Shown here in pieces: positions 34,401-42,304 of a DNA stretch of 58,123 nucleotides. The notes beneath the pieces were generated by a model, which was given only the letters and a program-made list of their open reading frames with translations, was not told where the DNA came from and ran no database searches. Position 1 is the stretch's first letter; every line of letters starts with the position of its first letter. Made by a program: the position numbers and the translations under genes. This DNA comes from Methylocaldum sp. 14B (lineage in GTDB: Bacteria > Pseudomonadota > Gammaproteobacteria > Methylococcales > Methylococcaceae): the NCBI RefSeq assembly GCF_002005105.1, contig NZ_MSCV01000042.1, positions 1 through 58,123 on the forward strand. Direction: 5' to 3'.

Positions 34401-37400
34401 ACCTTGATCAAACTGGCGATTCCCGCGGCGCTGAGCAGATGCCCGATGTTCGCCTTGACCGATCCGATCGCGCAACTCTGCCGGGCCAAGCCGCCAAAGG
34501 CGTGGGTCAGGGCGCGGATCTCGCTCGGGTCTCCCAGCGGAGTACCGGTGCCATGGGCTTCGACGAACTGTATGGAAGCGGGATCGATCTTGAACTGGCG
34601 GTATACGGCATCGATGACCTGGCGCTGGCCGTCCGGGTTTGGCGCCATGACCCCAAGGGATTGCCCGTCGTTATTCACCGCCGAGCCGCGAATCACCGCC
34701 AGCACCGGGTCGCCGTCCGCCAGCGCGCGGGACAGCGGTTTGAGCAACACCGCACCGGCGCCTTCGCCCAGCACGAAGCCGTCGGCCGAAGCGTCGAAGA
34801 CGCGGCACCGGCCGCTAGCCGACAGCGCGCCGGCGCGCTGGAACAACAGGAACGGCAAATGGCTCAGGGTGAGGCTCACGCCGCCGGCAACCGCCATCGA
34901 GCATTCGCCCTGGCGCAAGCTCTGGCATGCCAGATGCACCGCGACCAGTGACGAGGAACAGGCGCTGTCGATGGTGAAACTGGGACCTTTCCAGTTGAAG
35001 GTATGGGAGACACGCGCCGCGATCATGTTGAGCAGATTGTCCACCGCCGTATTCACGTGCAGCGAGAACCGCCCGAAGCGGGATTGCCACTCCTTGAGCA
35101 GTTCGTCGCGTTCGCTGGGCGGCAGGCGACGCAGACTGGCGAAGCTCTCCAGGGCGTCGCCGCACAAGGCGTTGACCAGGAATTCCATGTGATTGTTGTG
35201 GCTCGCGCCGATGAACAAACCGACGTCGGCGCCATCCAGAGCCGGCCTGGAGTAGCCGGCGCGCTCCAGGGTCTCGGCGGCCACCTCCAGGAACAAACGC
35301 TGCTGCGGGTCCATGTCGGTGGCTTCTTCGGGGCTGATGCCGAAGAACTCTGCGTCGAAGGCGTAGACGTCGCGCACGAAGCCGCCGCGCCACCAGTCCT
35401 CCCGCCCGCCTTGCGGCAGCGCGAAACGGTCCGCGGGCACGGCGCCGATGGCTTCCCGGCCCTGGCTCAGAAGTTCCCAATATTCCTCCGGCGAATTGCT
35501 CCCCGGAAACCGGCAGGCCGTGCCGATGATCGCGATCGCGTCTTCCTGCGCGTCGCCGGTGTCCGACGCGCTGGCCGCCACGGCGGAGCCGGGCCGTCCG
35601 CCCAGCCAGTCCGCCATCTGACGGACGGTGTGACAACGCAGCAGCAGTTCATGGTCCAAAGGCCGGTTCAGCCGGTCTTCCAGCCGCCCCAAAATCTGCA
35701 CCGCCTTTATGGACGTGCCGCCCAACGAACGAAAGGCTTGGTCCGGATTGATCCTAGCGGCCGGAAGGCCGAGCACGTCCGCCCAGACCTCCCGGACCAG
35801 ATCCGTCAAATTTTCGGTGCCGGAAACGGTCGATTCGAGCGCACCGCTCACCAGATCGACGCCGCAATGGCGTACGGCGTCGTAGTCGCCCCGCTGGAAC
35901 TCCTCCAAGAGCTTGTAACGCTGGAGCTTTCCGCTCGTGGTTTTGGGAATGGCTTTGACCGGTACGACGTAATCCAGCGCGACGTTAAGCACCTGGTTGA
36001 CCCTTTGCCATACCTCGGCCATGACGGCCCGCCCATCGGGACTGTCCGGGTTGCGTATCGCGAGGAAGATCGCCGTTTTCTCCTCGCCCGAGTCGGGGTC
36101 CTGCCAACCGCAGGCGATGGTCTTTCCGGGGTCTACGCCGTTAACCGTTTCCGCCTGCGCTTCGATGTCGTGGGCATAAAAATTCTGCCCGTTGATGAAG
36201 ATAATGTCCTTGGCCCGTCCGCTGATGCACAGGCGCCCGTCGATCATGAAACCGAGGTCGCCCGTATCCAGCCACCCGTCGTGAAATGTCTCGGCATTCG
36301 CGGAAGGGTTGTTGTAATAACCTCCGGTCACATTGCGGCCGCAGATATGGATGCGGCCGACCCGGCCTTCCGGAAGCACCTGCCCGTCGCCGTCCACGAT
36401 GCGGATCCCGCAGCCCGGCACAGGGTAGCCTTCGTCAACGACCGCGATGGAGTTTTCGCCATGGGGCTCGGCGCCTGCCACCCGCCCCTGCGCCAATTCC
36501 TGGCGATCCAGCCAGTGCACCCGCGGAAGCGTTCCGGGCGGAGGGAAGGTCACCGCCAGACTCGCCTCGGCCATGCCGTACACCGGGTACATGGCCTCGG
36601 GCCTGAGCCCGCACGGGCCCAGGGTCGTCATGAATTCCTCGATGACCGCAGCGGCAATCGGTTCCGCGCCGTTATAAATGTTTCTGACGCACGACAAATC
36701 CCAGCGCTTCAGGTGGTCCGGTTTCAGTTTGCCGAGCAGATGGCGGTAGCCGAAATTGGGAGACCCCGTTACTGTCGAGCGGTGCTCGCTGATTTTTTCC
36801 ATCCATAGCGTGGGTTTGCGAACGAAGGTGAACGGGGTCAGGTTCACCTGCTCGATCCCCAGGGCCATGGGAACGAAATGGAAACCGATGAGCCCCATGT
36901 CGTGGTGGTACGGCATCCAGCTCAGGAAGGCGTCGCCCGGACCGTGTTCGGCTCCGAAGATGATGCCCTCCAGATTGGTGATCAGATTGGCGTGACTCAC
37001 CATCACGCCCTTGGGGGTCCCCGTGCTGCCGGAACTGTACTGTATGAATGCCAGGTCATCGGGCCGGGCGAGATCCGGATCCGCGAGCGTAGAGGGTTCC
37101 GCAAGGTCCGTAACCGCCTCGATACGAATCGAGTTTTCCCCCAGAGCCTGCCGCACCACGGACTGCTGCTCCGCCATATAGGCATCGGACAACAACAGCG
37201 GTCGGTCCAGCTGTTTCCAGATCGCCTTCAGCTTCATGAGAACCGCATTGTCGTCCGTGAGCGATGGCGGATAGGCCAGCGGCGCGGGAATGATGCCGCC
37301 CATCACGGCCGCCCAGAAGGTCACCACGAAGTCGTGGCTTTCCCGGAACATCAGCATGACCGGATCGCCTCGCCTGAGCCCCAGGGCCCGCAAGGCGCCG

Positions 37401-37621
37401 AGCCGCATCCGCGCCTGCTCTGCAATGGCCTGATACGAGAAGCGGGTCTCGTGACGCTCGTCCCGGACGAAGACAACCCCGCGATCGGTGGCCGCGGCGC
37501 GCAACAAGATGTAGGCCAGGTTTTCCTCCGGGCATAGCGTTCCCGGAGCGGGACGGGGCTCGATCAAGGCCGCCTTGTCGGCAGGCCGGCCGGTGAACAG
37601 TTCGATGAGTGGCTTGGACAT
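28427..37621 (-). CDS. FAAL-PKS megasynthase: FAAL-ACP-KS-AT-KR-ACP-KS-AT(degenerate)
   Basis: Domains of the 3064-aa protein: fatty acyl-AMP ligase (1-595; YSSGSTGTPKGVMVSH near 197, MPYHHDMGLIG, GSPNFGYRHLL, YPVYGMAEASL); carrier (Ser near 636, LGGTSIKAV); KS1 (690-1120; Cys near 888 in DSACSSSL, HGTGTPLGD, NIGHLLSAAG); AT (1237-1530; GHSVGEY near 1327, HAFH near 1428, which indicates malonyl-CoA); KR with its structural half (about 1550-2075; GGIAGIGAE, YSSIAA, LTDYAAANAF); carrier (Ser near 2144, LGVDSKGAV); KS2 (2215-2640; Cys near 2423, NTACSAAL, HGTGTSLGD, SIGHMLSAAG); and a decayed AT (about 2690-2990) in which the GHSxGE active site is replaced by WAEGALS. The enzyme would activate a free fatty acid as acyl-AMP, load it and extend it. 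No DH or ER is present; the FabZ-like gene may supply dehydration. The gene starts 18 bp after the RND gene. Confidence 0.94.
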   Translation of the reverse strand: MSKPLIELFTGRPADKAALIEPRPAPGTLCPEENLAYILLRAAATDRGVVFVRDERHETRFSYQAIAEQARMRLGALRALGLRRGDPVMLMFRESHDFVVTFWAAVMGGIIPAPLAYPPSLTDDNAVLMKLKAIWKQLDRPLLLSDAYMAEQQSVVRQALGENSIRIEAVTDLAEPSTLADPDLARPDDLAFIQYSSGSTGTPKGVMVSHANLITNLEGIIFGAEHGPGDAFLSWMPYHHDMGLIGFHFVPMALGIEQVNLTPFTFVRKPTLWMEKISEHRSTVTGSPNFGYRHLLGKLKPDHLKRWDLSCVRNIYNGAEPIAAAVIEEFMTTLGPCGLRPEAMYPVYGMAEASLAVTFPPPGTLPRVHWLDRQELAQGRVAGAEPHGENSIAVVDEGYPVPGCGIRIVDGDGQVLPEGRVGRIHICGRNVTGGYYNNPSANAETFHDGWLDTGDLGFMIDGRLCISGRAKDIIFINGQNFYAHDIEAQAETVNGVDPGKTIACGWQDPDSGEEKTAIFLAIRNPDSPDGRAVMAEVWQRVNQVLNVALDYVVPVKAIPKTTSGKLQRYKLLEEFQRGDYDAVRHCGVDLVSGALESTVSGTENLTDLVREVWADVLGLPAARINPDQAFRSLGGTSIKAVQILGRLEDRLNRPLDHELLLRCHTVRQMADWLGGRPGSAVAASASDTGDAQEDAIAIIGTACRFPGSNSPEEYWELLSQGREAIGAVPADRFALPQGGREDWWRGGFVRDVYAFDAEFFGISPEEATDMDPQQRLFLEVAAETLERAGYSRPALDGADVGLFIGASHNNHMEFLVNALCGDALESFASLRRLPPSERDELLKEWQSRFGRFSLHVNTAVDNLLNMIAARVSHTFNWKGPSFTIDSACSSSLVAVHLACQSLRQGECSMAVAGGVSLTLSHLPFLLFQRAGALSASGRCRVFDASADGFVLGEGAGAVLLKPLSRALADGDPVLAVIRGSAVNNDGQSLGVMAPNPDGQRQVIDAVYRQFKIDPASIQFVEAHGTGTPLGDPSEIRALTHAFGGLARQSCAIGSVKANIGHLLSAAGIASLIKVVLALQHRQMPGNINLNEPSRQIDFAKTPFLPLTSTRVWTVPEGVARRAAINSFGFGGTNCHLVVEEGVAREKPKGVWPYHLLLLSARNRSALNRTSEHLAAYLERRPALDPADVCATLNSRRNHYACRDALVVESLGELANGLKGLEKRQPTETESPPPIAMMFTGQGSQYPGMAAQLYELWPRFRRAMDEAAAAFDPWLEAPLLTAIYHPEANPEQLARTEITQPAMFAADYALGRALLELGVRPAALIGHSVGEYVAACLAGAVDLADAAKVIAARGRLMSELPGQGGMLAVFARADELSAHLEDYRGRVWFAANNGSHQVVAGHRDAVAELARILEIEGRRVKPLRVSHAFHTPLLEPMLEPFSKVLAEVEWHAPRLPIISNITGDWLGANGPDANYWLRHVLEPVRFEQGIRAAYAGGIRTFVECGPDSVLTHLVATVLAGERVTLAALLDRRRENARTFLDALGTLYTSGVNLDWRMLGEDFPGRRIPLPAYPFERKVYRLPPLPPAESQGQALLHRWEWPQTPRGDSVPLPPGALLVFAGEGQAAWLAALRIRVGPDRPLLVVRPGAGFSADGGNFTVNHLDAGDYRQLWQSVLADYGAPAAVVHAWNADLTGAPRDDEAALHSGLFSLTFLAQAMHEPSPIKPCRILWLTRRAHVLDSLEPAPDPYQLLGITFALGLGEENEHLVVKAADLDTAPAAPDEDVDTILAELGTAEFGGEILAIRRSLRFQRRFGAVYNETGVSEPLLKDGDTCLITGGIAGIGAETALALARSARINLVLTGRRPLPARQEWDALPADHPDAPRVALIRQLESLGATVDYHAADAADSEAMTKAIRRLRERFGRLDGIIHSAGVVDRNVLRATDKSVESIRSVLAPKVKGSWLLHQLTADQPLKFFILYSSIAATCPLWAASLTDYAAANAFLDGFAEWRNRSGAKGRTLALNWSLWDEKGMGRDAGLMALVRSKGLRALVPETACAALSRALAIPGASVVHVIDFEAEAESPAPAAAPAAHSPVPEPVEPAPRAALAVQAADWLELVRQLTGAYVNVAAEQIDSGRKFHELGVDSKGAVEIAEKLAAILRQHVTPTLLFEFQSPLDLARHLENQHGPEFLARSQEPGPARTITITTTAASRSDRRTDDRIAIVGMSLRVPGSASSDEYWNMLAEGRCEIREVPRDRWSPEDYFDAANRHTHGSYSKWGGFLERAHEFDPQFFGISPREAKAMDPQQRIFMEVAYEALQQSGYAGEGRAERLGVFVGCEQNYYAEHFINQQRYCRLRDRIRSTDWYRQLPMGARADWDDALREVLQPAELLSDAIAGNGLNEIACRLSHWLNVRGPSLIVNTACSAALVATHLACQSLRSGESRIAVAGGAYLNMGSTPFVFLSRVNAMSPDGRCYPFDRRANGMVLGEGVAALVLKSLADAMADGDYIHGVILGSAMNNDGHSSGLTAPNPAGQAECIARAYRESRVDPATVSYVECHGTGTSLGDPVEVEGMTKGFRQFTDQRGYCGIGSVKSSIGHMLSAAGIPSVIKVLLAMRHDYLPPTVNYSEPNPYIDFDASPFYVVDSHGRPWPGNGQPRRAGVNAFGFGGTNCHLILEEPPRAVDQPTGMDRVPLSDPQLLYLTARTESALRAYAKALHAHLEENPSISAEQVACSLNGAQREMNFRAAAVVRGREDLLAVLASVAGSGKHDRLLSGRANPKQPPAMAWVFDNCPWPEGTADTLARRYSVFADAWTDFRAVLPPGHETVPRLQAAAEQYALGRLLRELELVPAGLWAEGALSPVAAAVAGWLSPASAAALLNGGDAVPENGAGDQIWRIPIHTIDGKISVDNPEWAIRLRSAARNPSESVQPPTDARLRTVLLGGKGGEGKGLVRMIGAAPGDESLLTALARLYIEGLRLDTRPLCSPVLTRVLLPAYPFERKEFLYDPPPVDVEETADIAAAPEPAVAHSQGTTASKEPQQNIATALLDELNRIILPREPLNEHS

Positions 37622-37639
37622 AAGGCTTCTCCGACAGCG

Positions 37640-40330
37640 TCAATTCGAGTTTTCACCCATGCGCCCGGCTGGACTCGCGGTGAACACGGTGCCCCCTCCG
37701 GCACCAGCGACCGGCGGGTGTCCTGTTCCGGCATAGTCGGCATCCAGGGCAGTGAACTCGCTGCGCCCGGCGACGTCGGCGGCGGAAGGAACGGGGTGGC
37801 CATGGCCGCCCTTCCCCGGGTCGCTTTCGCTCGCCCCGGCTAGCCCGGATTTCTCGCACCCCTTCGTCGCGAGGTCGTCGAGACGCCGCTGTGGCGTGCC
37901 GCACGGACCGAGCGGCGGCGAAGGCGTAGCCGACTCTACGTCGAGCCGGCGCGAGGGAGTACGGTGCGCCACAGCGAGTGGATCGGCGTCCGCAGTAGGA
38001 GGGGTGTGAGAAATGCGGGCTAGGAGACGGCGCGGCTTATCGATCAGGGACAGGACGGCCGGCGTGATGGACAGGTCGGCCGCCAGGGCGACGACCAGGA
38101 ACAAGCCCACCAGCAAGCCCTTGTAAACGTTCGGCATGAAATCGCCGAACAGAAACACGCAGAACGCCAGAACCAGCACCGCCGTGGTGAAGGTGATGGA
38201 AATGCCCACGTCGGAGAACGCCTCCCCGATCGCCTCGCGCGCGGTGTGCCCGGCCCGCCGCGCCTCCCGGTAATGGCTGAAGAAATGGATGGTGTCGTCG
38301 ACGGCGATACCGTAACCGATGCTCGCCACCATGATGGTGCCGATGTCCAGGTAGATGCCGGCCATGCCCATGAACCCCAGGGCAACGAGGACAGGCAGAA
38401 AATTGGGCAGCGTGCTGGCGAGGCCCAGCAGCCAGGAACGGAACAGCAGGCCGATGAGAACGGTCACCCCTACCACCGACACGGCGAATGAACTGATGAG
38501 GCTGTCTGAGACATTGTTGCCCATGTTGGTGTACAACACGTCGCGGCCGGTGAACTCGACCTTTACGTTCTTGAGATTCTTGGCTGCCCAGTCGCTGATG
38601 ATGTCCATGTTTTCGCGGCTGGCGCGGGTCGGGACCAGGGCGCGGATCACCGTCACGCGACTCGCGGAATAATCGACGTTGAAACGGTCGTTGATGTCCT
38701 GACCCACCGGCACCGAGAGGCTGTAGAGGAACAAATATTGGGCGATCGAATCGTTGTCATCGGGAAGGGTATGGAAACTGGGGTCGTCCTCGTGCAGGGC
38801 GCGATTGACATTGCGCAGCACGGTGGACAGGGAGTAGACGTTGCTCAGCCCGCCCGGCGCTTCCTTGGCCAGGTACTGCGTGAAGGCATCCAGGTCGCGC
38901 ATATACTCCACGGTCTTGATGGAATCCGGGCCCTTGCCGCGTACGACCAGTTCGTACACCGCCCCGCCCGAGCCCTTCTCCTCCAGGAAATGGACCGATT
39001 CGGCGAACCAGAAGCTGGAGCGGAAATAGGACACCGGATTGGAATCGACCGTGAGCATCGGCAGGAAAGCCGCAAAGATGCCGATGAAGACGAGCCAGCC
39101 CAGGACCACCTGCCTGCTGCGGTGTATGGACGCCCAACGCAGCCGATCCAGAAAACCCTTGAACCACTCGGAATCGAAAACGGGACGCGGCGTCTTTTCC
39201 GGGAAGAAACTCAACAGCGCCGGCAGCAGGGTCAGAGTCAGGAACAGAATCAGCAAAGTGCCGCAGCCGGCCTCGAAACCGAACAGCTTGAGAGGAATGA
39301 TGGTGGCCGTGAAATAGAAGGAGAAGAAACCGATCGCCGTCGTGACCGAGGTTATGACAATCGCGCTCAGGTTGATCCGCAGCGACTCCTTGACGGCGTC
39401 CTTGGAATTCAGACCGTTGCGCTTGGCTTTGACGAACATCGCCGCCATATGGACGCAGCCCGCCACGGCGATACCGATGAGCAACTGCGGCGTCGTGGTG
39501 GTGACCACGTTCAGTTTATGGCCCACGAGTCCGGTAAGGCCCATGGCGCCGATCACGCTCAGGAGAGAGATGCCGAGGGACAGCAGGACTCCGAGGATCG
39601 AGCGGAACAGGATGAACCACACCACACCCAGAATGACCAGCAACAGTGGGACCAAGAATCCCATATCCTTCTGCGCCACCTGGTCGAAAGCCTGGTCGGT
39701 GATGGGACCGCCGGCTAGGTAAAACTCGTAGCCGCTCCGGGCTTTCTCCTCGTCCAGGATTTGCATCAACTGGTTGTAGACCTTCGCCGGCAACTCGGGC
39801 GTCACGGCGACCGGCGCGATGCGCGCTCGAATGATGCCGACTTTCCGATCCGGGGAGATCAGAGAACCGGTCACCAGCGGGTCCTGGTCGATATAACTCC
39901 GGGCTGCCGCGATGCGCTCCGGGGTGACCGGCTTGTCGCTCGGGAACAGCGCCTCGGCGCTGAAGCCTTCGGCATCGCCCCGCAACGCCTGGAAGTTGGA
40001 AAGCGAATCCACCCGGATCACGCCGGCTACGTGCCAGAATTTGTCGGTAAGACGCTGGATGGCTTCGAGGGGCTTCGGCTGAAGAATCCCCTGCGGCTCT
40101 TCGAACGCCACGACGAACATATCATCGTGGCCGAACTCCTTGACGAAAAGATCGTAGCTTTTTAGATAGGGATCCTCCTCGTCGAACCAGATGCGATAGT
40201 TCGAGTCGAAGGACAGCCGTCCCAGAAACCCACCCAGAAAGACGATCACGGCAAGGCTCGCCAGGATCACCCAGATCCGGTTCCTGATGACCCAGTTGGC
40301 GTAAGCCGTTACCAGTTTCTTCTCACGCAT
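37640..40330 (-). CDS. MMPL/HAE3-type RND lipid transporter
   Basis: This 896-aa protein has the two-repeat RND layout: one N-terminal helix (VIRNRIWVILASLAVIVFLGGF), a large periplasmic loop, five helices including the MGLTGLVGHKLNVVTTTTPQL and GFFSFYFTATIIPL segments, a second large loop and a second helix bundle (IGYGIAVDDTIHFFSHYREA, an RND helix-4-like segment with conserved acidic residues). HAE3/MMPL proteins such as HpnN and MmpL move lipids out of the inner membrane. The cytoplasmic tail after ITPAVLSLIDKPRRLL is replaced or extended by a MITE-encoded stretch (about residues 770-830) and then a short Gly-rich end. Its place between the outer-membrane barrel gene and the PKS, with 18-21 bp gaps, makes export of the PKS/NRPS product its likely job. 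Confidence 0.9.
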   Translation of the reverse strand: MREKKLVTAYANWVIRNRIWVILASLAVIVFLGGFLGRLSFDSNYRIWFDEEDPYLKSYDLFVKEFGHDDMFVVAFEEPQGILQPKPLEAIQRLTDKFWHVAGVIRVDSLSNFQALRGDAEGFSAEALFPSDKPVTPERIAAARSYIDQDPLVTGSLISPDRKVGIIRARIAPVAVTPELPAKVYNQLMQILDEEKARSGYEFYLAGGPITDQAFDQVAQKDMGFLVPLLLVILGVVWFILFRSILGVLLSLGISLLSVIGAMGLTGLVGHKLNVVTTTTPQLLIGIAVAGCVHMAAMFVKAKRNGLNSKDAVKESLRINLSAIVITSVTTAIGFFSFYFTATIIPLKLFGFEAGCGTLLILFLTLTLLPALLSFFPEKTPRPVFDSEWFKGFLDRLRWASIHRSRQVVLGWLVFIGIFAAFLPMLTVDSNPVSYFRSSFWFAESVHFLEEKGSGGAVYELVVRGKGPDSIKTVEYMRDLDAFTQYLAKEAPGGLSNVYSLSTVLRNVNRALHEDDPSFHTLPDDNDSIAQYLFLYSLSVPVGQDINDRFNVDYSASRVTVIRALVPTRASRENMDIISDWAAKNLKNVKVEFTGRDVLYTNMGNNVSDSLISSFAVSVVGVTVLIGLLFRSWLLGLASTLPNFLPVLVALGFMGMAGIYLDIGTIMVASIGYGIAVDDTIHFFSHYREARRAGHTAREAIGEAFSDVGISITFTTAVLVLAFCVFLFGDFMPNVYKGLLVGLFLVVALAADLSITPAVLSLIDKPRRLLARISHTPPTADADPLAVAHRTPSRRLDVESATPSPPLGPCGTPQRRLDDLATKGCEKSGLAGASESDPGKGGHGHPVPSAADVAGRSEFTALDADYAGTGHPPVAGAGGGTVFTASPAGRMGENSN
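37840..38023 (-). mobile_element. MITE (family C) inserted in frame in the RND transporter gene
   Basis: The inverted ends CTAGCCCGGATTTCTCGCAC (37840 onward) and, inverted from 38023, CTAGCCCGCATTTCTCACAC match at 18 of the 20 positions shown. The inserted length is 180 bp (60 codons) if the flanking TAG/CTAG is a target duplication. It encodes ARISHTPPTADADPLAVAHR and SRRLDVESATPSPPLGPCG, the same peptide as in the NRPS-like protein linker. Confidence 0.87.
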
Positions 40331-40351
40331 AGCATCCCGCCGAAAATTGAA

Positions 40352-41674
40352 TTAAAAACTGTATCTCAGCCGCACCCGAAAGGCGCCGTCACCGTCTTCA
40401 TCCTGATCCGGGAAAACGAAAAACCCGAAAGAGTCCGTATACGTCACCTCGAACCGGAGCTGCTCGACGATGTCGCGGGCATATCGGGCTCGCACGAGCC
40501 AGGTGCCGGCCGGCTTGAAATTGTTTATGGCCCCGACCTCGAACTCCTGACGGGCCAGGTCGTTGACCGTCAAACGAAAACCGGTGAAAAGGCTGTTCTC
40601 GAGTATCTGGAATCTGACTTGCCCGTCACCGACTTTCCCGAAATATTCGGTAAACAGCGTCAAATCGGATAGGCCGACAATCGCGGGAAAGGTGTATTCC
40701 AACCCCGCGGTATAAAAAAATCCCGGCGCAAGGAGTTCGGTCTCGGGAAACCGATAGAATCCCTCTCCCTTGACGATCAGGCTCTCGATAACTTTGGTGA
40801 ATTCAAAACCGAGGCGGTTGGATTTGTAGGGGGTCCCGATCAACTTCGTCCCCGTCTCGTTCATATCGAAAATCGGCAGCCTTTCGATGACGTTCGCCCA
40901 ACTCAAGGCAAAATCGAAGCCGTCGCCTGCATAGAAGTAGCGGATCGCCCACTGGTCCTCGAATCGTTCCGCCGGTTCGCGAATCGGAGCACCGCCGCTG
41001 AGACTGTAGAAGTTATCCGGCCCCGGAAAGCTGTCGGGAATGTAGTAGGGAATCGAATACGCACTGATATCGCTGTTATCGAATTTCCAACGGAATAGAG
41101 CCGCAGGTATACCGATTTTGCTCGGCTCGATCACATCGTCCCGAAAATCCCTAGGATTGAGTACGTCTATTCGGTTTACGCTCTCCATCTGGCCCCAGGT
41201 GAAAATCTGATTTCCAATCCTAAAATCCCAGTTTTCTGTGCTGTATTCGACCCACGCCTCGTTGAGGCGAATAGTATTTTGCCGATCATCCATGAAGTCA
41301 TAGCGGGCAAACGGCGCTATAGCGGCGCGCCAGTTTTCTCCAATGCTTACTTCCGATCGAAAGTCGAGTCGTAATGCGTGATTCTGCTCGATCTGCCCAG
41401 GAAAAAGAGGCGTCTCAGGATACTGATAAGTCTCGTAATCGAAGCTGCCCGCAATATTCAGCTTTTCCATCCAAGAACCGATCCCGGATAGACCTTCTGA
41501 ACTGGTTTCGCCCTCACAAAACCCAAATTCCGGTGACAACATCAAATAAAACCCCAAAGCAGTTATTAGCAGCTTTAACAAGAATGCCCCTAATTCAATT
41601 CCAAATCCTGCACTTGCTGAAAAAGCCTGCTGAAAGGGCATGGTCTTTTCCGTGAAAAATAGAGTTTCAGCCAT
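40352..41674 (-). CDS. Outer-membrane beta-barrel protein (DUF1302-like)
   Basis: This 440-aa protein has an N-terminal hydrophobic export segment (FLLKLLITALGFYLML), then alternating amphipathic strands rich in aromatic residues: NHALRLDFRSEVSIGENW, RLNEAWVEYSTENWDFRIGNQIFTWG in parts, and a last strand GAFRVRLRYSF ending in Phe, the usual signal for outer-membrane assembly. The IGNQIFTWGQMESVN segment resembles the RxGRQxxxWG pattern of DUF1302 porin-like proteins. The start is unclear; Met12 (41641) would give a more normal signal peptide. It is 21 bp upstream of the RND gene and probably forms the outer-membrane end or receptor for the exported lipid. Confidence 0.75.
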   Translation of the reverse strand: MAETLFFTEKTMPFQQAFSASAGFGIELGAFLLKLLITALGFYLMLSPEFGFCEGETSSEGLSGIGSWMEKLNIAGSFDYETYQYPETPLFPGQIEQNHALRLDFRSEVSIGENWRAAIAPFARYDFMDDRQNTIRLNEAWVEYSTENWDFRIGNQIFTWGQMESVNRIDVLNPRDFRDDVIEPSKIGIPAALFRWKFDNSDISAYSIPYYIPDSFPGPDNFYSLSGGAPIREPAERFEDQWAIRYFYAGDGFDFALSWANVIERLPIFDMNETGTKLIGTPYKSNRLGFEFTKVIESLIVKGEGFYRFPETELLAPGFFYTAGLEYTFPAIVGLSDLTLFTEYFGKVGDGQVRFQILENSLFTGFRLTVNDLARQEFEVGAINNFKPAGTWLVRARYARDIVEQLRFEVTYTDSFGFFVFPDQDEDGDGAFRVRLRYSF

Positions 41675-41809
41675 CCGATGCTTTCGTTAGGTATATTCTC
41701 GATCGGAGGTTTTTAACAGACGCTCAATTACCTTTGGCAAGACCAAGGAAAGATGGCCAGATCGCTGGAGTAACTAACGTCCGTCCAAAGTACCAATGCC
41801 GTTAAGTTA

Positions 41810-42215
41810 AGCCGTCATTCCAATCGCAAACGGTCGTTCTGGGAGCGCCAGAACGCCCCTTCCGGCAGGGATTGCTCACCCCATCCCTGGGGTTCGTCCT
41901 ACGGACCGTGCTCCGCACGTCCAAATTTGCTCCTGGCAAATTTGTGCCGGACAAATCGGCAGGATGGCCGATTTGCACGCGAAGCGCCCGTAGGGTGCCG
42001 CACAGGGACTGTGCGGCATGAATCCAGAGCACAGGGAAGTGACACGCCTCTGCCATCCATGGCTTCTGGACCCCGGCATTCCAATCGCAAACGGTGTCTT
42101 CGGGAAGGGCGTGGCCGGCGCTCCCGGCCAGGCCGTTTGCGATTGGAAGGGTCATCCCAGCGCTCCTGGGATGACCGTTTGCGATTGGAGCACCGAAGCC
42201 ACCCTTCCCTGCCGG
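41810..42215. repeat. Composite dispersed repeats (families B and D) inside the operon
   Basis: CCAATCGCAAACGGT occurs directly near 41821 and 42080 and inverted near 42131 and 42174, making large hairpins with the intervening GGAGCGCC segments. Between them, ACAAATCGGCAGG through GGGTGCCGCACAGGGAC-TGTGCGGCATGAA matches a segment at about 21325-21490. No gene is present in 41675-42304, so the LolA-like gene and the barrel gene are separated by 630 bp of repeat. Confidence 0.75.
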
Positions 42216-42304
42216 GGTGACGTCATTCGCCTTAATTTAACGGCATTGTCCGAAGTACAACTCTTCTTGTTTACCGGTTTTATAGAAATGCCCAAGACTC
42301 TATT

